DNA of 64,000 nucleotides from WHSW01 sp963781265. Lineage in GTDB: Bacteria > Actinomycetota > Thermoleophilia > Solirubrobacterales > 70-9. The stretch lies in NCBI GenBank assembly GCA_963781265.1, contig CAWAFH010000014.1, forward strand, positions 186,001 through 250,000, written 5' to 3'. Below the pieces are notes generated by a model. It worked only from the letters and a program-made list of their open reading frames with translations. It did no database searches and was not told the origin of the DNA. This document shows positions 60,011-64,000 of the stretch, piece by piece; the stretch's first letter is position 1; every line of letters starts with the position of its first letter. The position numbers and the translations under genes are program-made.

Positions 60011-61429
60011 CTAGCGAGCGACCGAGAGGATGCGCTGGCGCGGCTTCGTCCCGTGGATCAGCGTGACGTAGGCGCGCTTGTCGGAGAGCGCCGTCGACCA
60101 GAGGGTCCCGCCACGGCGTGAGAGCAGCGTCTTGCCGGGCTTGTGGCGGCCCGCCCTCGTGAGCTTCAGGCGGTCGGCGCGGCGCGTGGTGCGGACGTAG
60201 AGCAGCGACTTGCCACGCAGCGAGGGGTTCGAGAGACCCTCCGTGCGCGAGCGCAGCAGCGTGGACTTCGCCCGCTTCGGATGCTTGGCGCCCAGCACCC
60301 TGCGCACGATGGCGTTCTCGCGCGGGTTGGCTCGTGCGTAGACGAGCCGGTTGTCGTCGAGGCTCGGGCGACCGAGCTGGCCCGCACCGCCGGCGCGGCC
60401 AAGCGACTGTTCGGGGCCGGGGTGGGCCGGGTCGGCGACGTTGCGGGCGCGCATCAGATCGCGCCCGTGTTGGCGCGAGCGCCAGACGACCCAATGTCGC
60501 GAGACCGCGACCGCGTCCGCTCCCGCGGCCCGGACCCGGCCGACCACGTTCAGGTCCTTGCCCGAGAGCAGCCGGATCTCGCCGCCGGCGATCACCGCGA
60601 CGCGGCCGTCGCCGAGCGCCGGATCTCTGCCCGGCAGCGCCACGTTGGCGCCGCCGCGCCGGATGAAGCCTGAGCCGTCCGGGCGCTGGAAGGCTACGTC
60701 GCCCGACCCGACCGACGGGTCGGCTGCGGGCTTCGCCTCGATGTGGGCCGCCCCGGCGGGCGAGGCGACGACCAGCGCCGCGGCGGCGGCGAGCAGCGCG
60801 AGCCCGTCGCCGAAGCGAAAGCCACGGTAGATCCCCGGCCGGCCCGCCATCGCCTCGGTCACCCGGATGCCGACGTCGCGGTCGGCGATCGGCGCGACCG
60901 CGACGATCGGCAGCGCCCGGCCGACGCCGAAGGCGACGCCGATCCCGACCCCGATCGCCGGGTCGCCGAGCGCGAACGCGATCCCGGCGAGCGCGAAGAC
61001 GCCGAAGGTGAGCACGAAGGTGGTGAACCCGAGCCCGAGCAGGACGCCGTAGAGCGCCGCGGCGATCGGCATCGGCATCACCCGGCGCCAGTGCTCGGGG
61101 AGCTGGCGGCGCAGCTGCGGGAGGATCGGGACGCCTCGCAGCTCGGCGATCGCCGCGGCGGCCGCGACCGCCGCCGCCGCGATGTAGGCGACGGCCTGAT
61201 CGGCGCCCTGCAGCAGCGAGCCGAGCCAGGCGAGCGAACCGAACGTGAGCACCCCGCCGACGAGCGCGCCGACCGCGAAGGTCGCGCAGGCGGCGATGGT
61301 CGTGGAGCGCCCACCCGTGTGGCCGACCGGCCCGATGGTCTCGATCATCGAGAAGCCGCACGGCGACCACGTGCCGCAGAGGCCGGCGAGCAGCGCCGCA
61401 GCCGCGATCGCGAGCTCGAGCCCGCTCAA
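60011..61429 (-). CDS. MauF/CcdA-like membrane domain fused to a TolB-like beta-propeller
   Basis: The N-terminal 210 residues are a polytopic domain with a Cys pair in LCGTWSPCGFSMIETIGPVG, like the thiol-transport proteins CcdA/DsbD and methylamine-utilisation MauF. Helices include TIAACATFAVGALVGGVLTF and IAAALYGVLLGLGFTTFVLTFG. The second half (residues 230-472) has repeated blades (GDGRVAVIAGGEIRLLSG, SLDDNRLVYARAN, SLRGKSLLYVRTT, ALSDKRAYVTLIHG) of a beta-propeller outside the membrane. TTG 61429 has GGAGG six bases upstream. It is the last gene of a three-gene unit with light-chain-like and MauE/MauD-like genes, so it may supply reducing or oxidising power for their disulfides. Confidence 0.72.
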   Translation of the reverse strand: MSGLELAIAAAALLAGLCGTWSPCGFSMIETIGPVGHTGGRSTTIAACATFAVGALVGGVLTFGSLAWLGSLLQGADQAVAYIAAAAVAAAAAIAELRGVPILPQLRRQLPEHWRRVMPMPIAAALYGVLLGLGFTTFVLTFGVFALAGIAFALGDPAIGVGIGVAFGVGRALPIVAVAPIADRDVGIRVTEAMAGRPGIYRGFRFGDGLALLAAAAALVVASPAGAAHIEAKPAADPSVGSGDVAFQRPDGSGFIRRGGANVALPGRDPALGDGRVAVIAGGEIRLLSGKDLNVVGRVRAAGADAVAVSRHWVVWRSRQHGRDLMRARNVADPAHPGPEQSLGRAGGAGQLGRPSLDDNRLVYARANPRENAIVRRVLGAKHPKRAKSTLLRSRTEGLSNPSLRGKSLLYVRTTRRADRLKLTRAGRHKPGKTLLSRRGGTLWSTALSDKRAYVTLIHGTKPRQRILSVAR

Positions 61430-61451
61430 CGGCGGCCTCCGAGCGCCGCGC

Positions 61452-62045
61452 TCAGCATGGGATCTTGGTCTGGAAGAACATCACGCAGAAGACCTTGCGC
61501 CCCTGGTAGCAGTAGCCCTCCAGGGCGGCGTCGCCGTTGATCCGCTTCTGGGTGTGCGCGCAGCAGTCGCAGAGCTTGCGCACCGTGCCACCGCAGCAGC
61601 GATACCAGCTGCCGTCCATGTGGGGGTCGAAGTTGTAGACCCGCGAGGTCGCGTCGCAGACCTTCGTCCGCGGAGCGGGCGGCAGCGGCCGGCCGTCGGG
61701 GTCGCGCAGGGCCTTGCCGTGGCGATCGACCGGCTGGCCCTTGTCGTTGACCGCCCGGCCGAGGTCATCCACGGGCACCCCGTCCTCCGCGTTCAGCGGG
61801 TAGCCGTGACCGTCGATTCGCGGCAGGCCGGTCGGGTGCAGGCACGACCCGGTCGTGTAGGTGTGCCCGCAGAAGTGGTAGGCGTCGGCGTCGCCGGGCT
61901 TGACCGCCTTCGCGACCAGCCCCCCTGCCGTGACCGCGGTCAGCGCCGCCCCGGCCCGGGCGAGAAAGCCCCGCCGCGAGCTCTCACCGGCGAGCGAGTC
62001 GAGCGCGCGGCCGAACCGCTCCGCCCCGCGGCCAGGCTCAGACAC
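61452..62045 (-). CDS. Cys-rich Tat-exported protein resembling methylamine dehydrogenase light chain
   Basis: This 197-aa protein starts with a Tat signal (SSRRGFLARAGAALTAVTAGG). The mature part has 11 Cys, including YHFCGHTY, SWYRCCGG, LCDCCAH, GYCYQG and KVFCVMFF, spaced like the disulfide-rich MauA light chain. MauA makes its TTQ cofactor from two Trp residues; here only one Trp (GSWYRCC) remains and the position preceding the Cys-rich CFG-like segment is Tyr. TTQ formation as known is therefore unlikely. GTG 62045 overlaps the MauE-like stop by eight bases. Its partner proteins are encoded on both sides. Activity unknown. Confidence 0.68.
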   Translation of the reverse strand: MSEPGRGAERFGRALDSLAGESSRRGFLARAGAALTAVTAGGLVAKAVKPGDADAYHFCGHTYTTGSCLHPTGLPRIDGHGYPLNAEDGVPVDDLGRAVNDKGQPVDRHGKALRDPDGRPLPPAPRTKVCDATSRVYNFDPHMDGSWYRCCGGTVRKLCDCCAHTQKRINGDAALEGYCYQGRKVFCVMFFQTKIPC

Positions 62046-62937
62046 CGATCGACTCCGCGAGCTCACGCTCGGCGCGGCGGCGCTCACCGGTGGCGAGCAC
62101 GCTCTCGAGCTGGGCGAGGTTGTTGAAGGTCCCCTTGGCGAGCACCGCGCCGTCCAGGTCGAGCGCGATCGCGAACGGGCTTCCGGGAATCTCGAGCCGC
62201 GACCAGACGTCGGCGTCCTCGGCCTCGTCGAAGCTCGCGACGGCGACGCGCGGGTCGTTGGCGAGGGCGCGGATCGAGGGCTCGAGCGATCGGCAGATGT
62301 GACAGCCGGCGGAGGTGAAGACGGCGAGCCCGAGCACGGCCTCAGGGTCCGGGTCGAGGCGCCCGTCGAGGCCGCTGGGCGCAAACAGCGGTGGGCCCTC
62401 GTCGGCGATCTCGAGCGCCGAGCCCGGGCCGAGGCGCAGGCGCAGCAGGCCGACCTCGCGCGCCAGCGCGAAGACCGCGAACGCGAGCGCCGCGCACGCG
62501 AGCAGCGCGACGGCCAGCCCGAGGCCGAGCCACTCGTCGGTCGAGAGCTCCCGCTCGGGCAGTGACGGGAGCGCGGCGAAGGCCACGGCGAGCACGGCGT
62601 TGCGCGCCACCGCGGCCCAGCCGACGGTCGAGCGGGCGCCAAAGCAGGCGCACGGCGCCCCGGCGCGGCCGCGAAGGATCGCCGAGACCATCGTCGCTGC
62701 GAACGTCGCCATCAGCGCCGCAGCCAGATAGGCGGCGGTCGCCGATCCCGCGATCACGCCGGCCGCGAGTCCGAGCTCCGTCGCGATCAGCAGACCCCAG
62801 GCGACGGCCTGCGCGCGGCGCCCGCCGACTCCGAACGTCGCCATCGCGGCGCGACTCGATCCGGGGCTGGCGAGCTTGGCCACGCTGGCCCCGGCCAGCA
62901 GACCCCCGAGGACCAGTCGCGCTGCTACCTCGAGCAC
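62038..62937 (-). CDS. MauE-like membrane domain fused to a thioredoxin-like domain
   Basis: The N-terminal half has four to five helices of the MauE/DoxX-like kind (LVLGGLLAGASVAKL, AVAWGLLIATELGLAAGVIAG, and a Cys pair in GAPCACFGARS). The C-terminal half, from residue 190, is a thioredoxin-fold domain with the redox motif CHIC in FTSAGCHICRSLEPS. It resembles MauD, which forms disulfides in the methylamine dehydrogenase light chain. The fusion joins MauE and MauD roles in one 299-aa protein. The fit with the Cys-rich protein encoded next is strong. GTG 62937 lies five bases after nadA. Confidence 0.78.
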   Translation of the reverse strand: MLEVAARLVLGGLLAGASVAKLASPGSSRAAMATFGVGGRRAQAVAWGLLIATELGLAAGVIAGSATAAYLAAALMATFAATMVSAILRGRAGAPCACFGARSTVGWAAVARNAVLAVAFAALPSLPERELSTDEWLGLGLAVALLACAALAFAVFALAREVGLLRLRLGPGSALEIADEGPPLFAPSGLDGRLDPDPEAVLGLAVFTSAGCHICRSLEPSIRALANDPRVAVASFDEAEDADVWSRLEIPGSPFAIALDLDGAVLAKGTFNNLAQLESVLATGERRRAERELAESIGV

Positions 62938-62941
62938 GACG

Positions 62942-63973
62942 TCAGCCTATTGAAACCATCCGCTCGATCGGGATCTTCGCCCGCTCGGCGATCTCCGCGG
63001 GGACCTTGACCTCGACCTGAAGGTTGCGCAGCGAGTCGCGGACCTTGGGCAGGGTGATCATCTTCATGTACTTGCAGAAGGCCATCCGGTTGGCCTCGAT
63101 CAGGTTCGCCTGCGGCGCCGCCTGCTGCAGCGGGTAGAGCATCCCGTTCTCGGTCGCGACGATGAACTCGCCGCCGGGGTTGGCCTCGACGTGGGCGAGC
63201 ATCCCCGAGGTCGAGAGCATGTGCACGCCCTCGGCGCTGATGTCCCCCGACGCGACGTACTCGAGCGCCTGGGTCGAGCAGCCGCACTCGGGATGGATCA
63301 AGAACTCGGCGTTCGGGTGCTCGGCGCGCGTCCGGGTGATGTCGTCGGGGCGGATCCCGGCGTGCACGTGGCACTCGCCGTCCCAGACGTGGAAGCGCGC
63401 GTAGCGCTCGGGATCGTCGACGAGGCCGGTCTCGCGGGCGACGAACGAGCCGAGCCACATGTCGGGGCCGAAGAGGATCTCGGTCTCGGGGCCGTGCTCG
63501 GCCCAGATGTGCTCGACCACCTGCACGGCGTTCGACGACGTGCAGCAGTAGTCCGTCTCGGCCTTGACCTCGGCCGAGGTGTTGACGTACATGACCACCA
63601 CGGCGCCCGGGTGCTCCGCCTTCCAGGCTCGCAGCTGGTCGGCGTCGATCGAGTCCGACAGCGAGCAGCCCGCGTCCGGGTCGGGGATCAGCACGGTCTT
63701 GTCGGGGGAGAGGATCGAGGCCGTCTCGGCCATGAAGTGAACCCCGCAGAAGACGATCACGTCTGCCTCGGTCGAGGCGGCGCGCCGCGAGAGGCCGAGC
63801 GAGTCGCCCATGTGGTCGGCGACGTCCTGGACCTCGGGCACCTGGTAGTTGTGGGCCAGGAGGACGGCGTTTCGCTCCGCGGCCAGCGCGCGCACCTCGG
63901 CGCTCATGCGAGCGATCTCCTCCGGGGCCAGCGCCTCGGTTTGGATTGGTTGAAGTGTCGGCAGCTCCTGCAT
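62942..63973 (-). CDS. nadA: Quinolinate synthase NadA
   Basis: NadA condenses iminoaspartate with dihydroxyacetone phosphate to quinolinate in NAD synthesis, using a 4Fe-4S cluster. The 343-aa protein has LLAHNYQVPEVQDVADHMGDSLGLS, YVNTSAEVKAETDYCCTSSNA, HPECGCS and MAFCKYMKMITL, which hold the three cluster Cys and the substrate-binding residues. ATG 63973 has GAAGGG upstream. nadB and nadC are not in the window; they may lie beyond the right edge, downstream of the opposite strand or elsewhere. The mau-like genes follow it on the same strand and may share its transcript. Confidence 0.96.
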   Translation of the reverse strand: MQELPTLQPIQTEALAPEEIARMSAEVRALAAERNAVLLAHNYQVPEVQDVADHMGDSLGLSRRAASTEADVIVFCGVHFMAETASILSPDKTVLIPDPDAGCSLSDSIDADQLRAWKAEHPGAVVVMYVNTSAEVKAETDYCCTSSNAVQVVEHIWAEHGPETEILFGPDMWLGSFVARETGLVDDPERYARFHVWDGECHVHAGIRPDDITRTRAEHPNAEFLIHPECGCSTQALEYVASGDISAEGVHMLSTSGMLAHVEANPGGEFIVATENGMLYPLQQAAPQANLIEANRMAFCKYMKMITLPKVRDSLRNLQVEVKVPAEIAERAKIPIERMVSIG

Positions 63974-64000
63974 TCGAGCCCTTCTTCCCTCGTATGTTCG

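Overview
The window is very GC-rich chromosomal DNA with actinobacterial habits: many GTG and TTG starts, stop-start overlaps (ATGA, TTGA, GTGA) inside operons, and several -10 boxes of the TAnnnT type lying 6-8 bases before a start codon, which points to leaderless mRNAs. The gene set (DUF6325 and SHOCT proteins, the order ftsE-ftsX-S41 protease-RNase R-smpB, LuxR/LAL regulator, holin-phosphodiesterase fusion) fits an environmental actinobacterium, perhaps of the Thermoleophilia/Solirubrobacterales; the class is inference. I see no rRNA, tRNA, IS element or CRISPR array. One tmRNA gene is present.

Layout. 1-4 kb: a secreted RTX-repeat protein cut by the window edge, then an SDR and a PYROXD2-like FAD enzyme in one operon. 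4-6.6 kb: a complete polar amino-acid ABC importer. 6.7-12.6 kb: two-helix ion channel, M20 peptidase, HdeD-like membrane protein, SRPBCC protein, PEP-mutase-like enzyme and a Tat-exported flavin amine oxidase. 12.6-15.4 kb: a repeat-rich spacer, the tmRNA with tag ADSNHEFALAA, an M50 protease and a LigD-like phosphoesterase with a ligase domain that has lost its catalytic lysine. 15.4-24.2 kb: a disulfide oxidoreductase, a coiled-coil/HhH protein and the ftsEX-protease-RNase R-smpB operon; smpB and the tmRNA together give trans-translation.

24.6-53.7 kb is the most interesting part. A LAL-type LuxR regulator is followed by about 27 kb of stress-type genes: glutamate decarboxylase, small membrane proteins, two DUF6325 proteins, SHOCT proteins, flavodoxin, arylsulfatase with its formylglycine-generating enzyme, DUF1269, holin-phosphodiesterase, AI-2E-type transporter, DUF2252, tandem P450s, cytochrome bd oxidase, ClC channel and a DHA2 efflux pump. 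Nearly every transcription unit here is preceded by the same 19-bp palindrome, WTCACCC-N5-GGGTGAY, just upstream of a TAnnnT -10 box. I found ten copies, all between 26.87 and 51.51 kb and none elsewhere in the window. I read this as a local regulon for acid, redox or envelope stress; the adjacent LAL regulator is the obvious but unproven candidate to bind it.

53.7-64 kb: a split transketolase, a lipoprotein, a MacB-like ABC exporter pair, a cluster resembling methylamine-dehydrogenase maturation genes (MauF-like/propeller fusion, Cys-rich light-chain-like Tat protein, MauE-MauD-like fusion), and nadA.

A caution for every reader: more than twenty single-base frame breaks interrupt otherwise well conserved genes, including cydAB, RNase R, gadB and ClC. 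Reading resumes in another frame with family-typical residues, so most are probably sequence errors rather than dead genes. Coordinates for those genes span the whole locus, and break positions are approximate.
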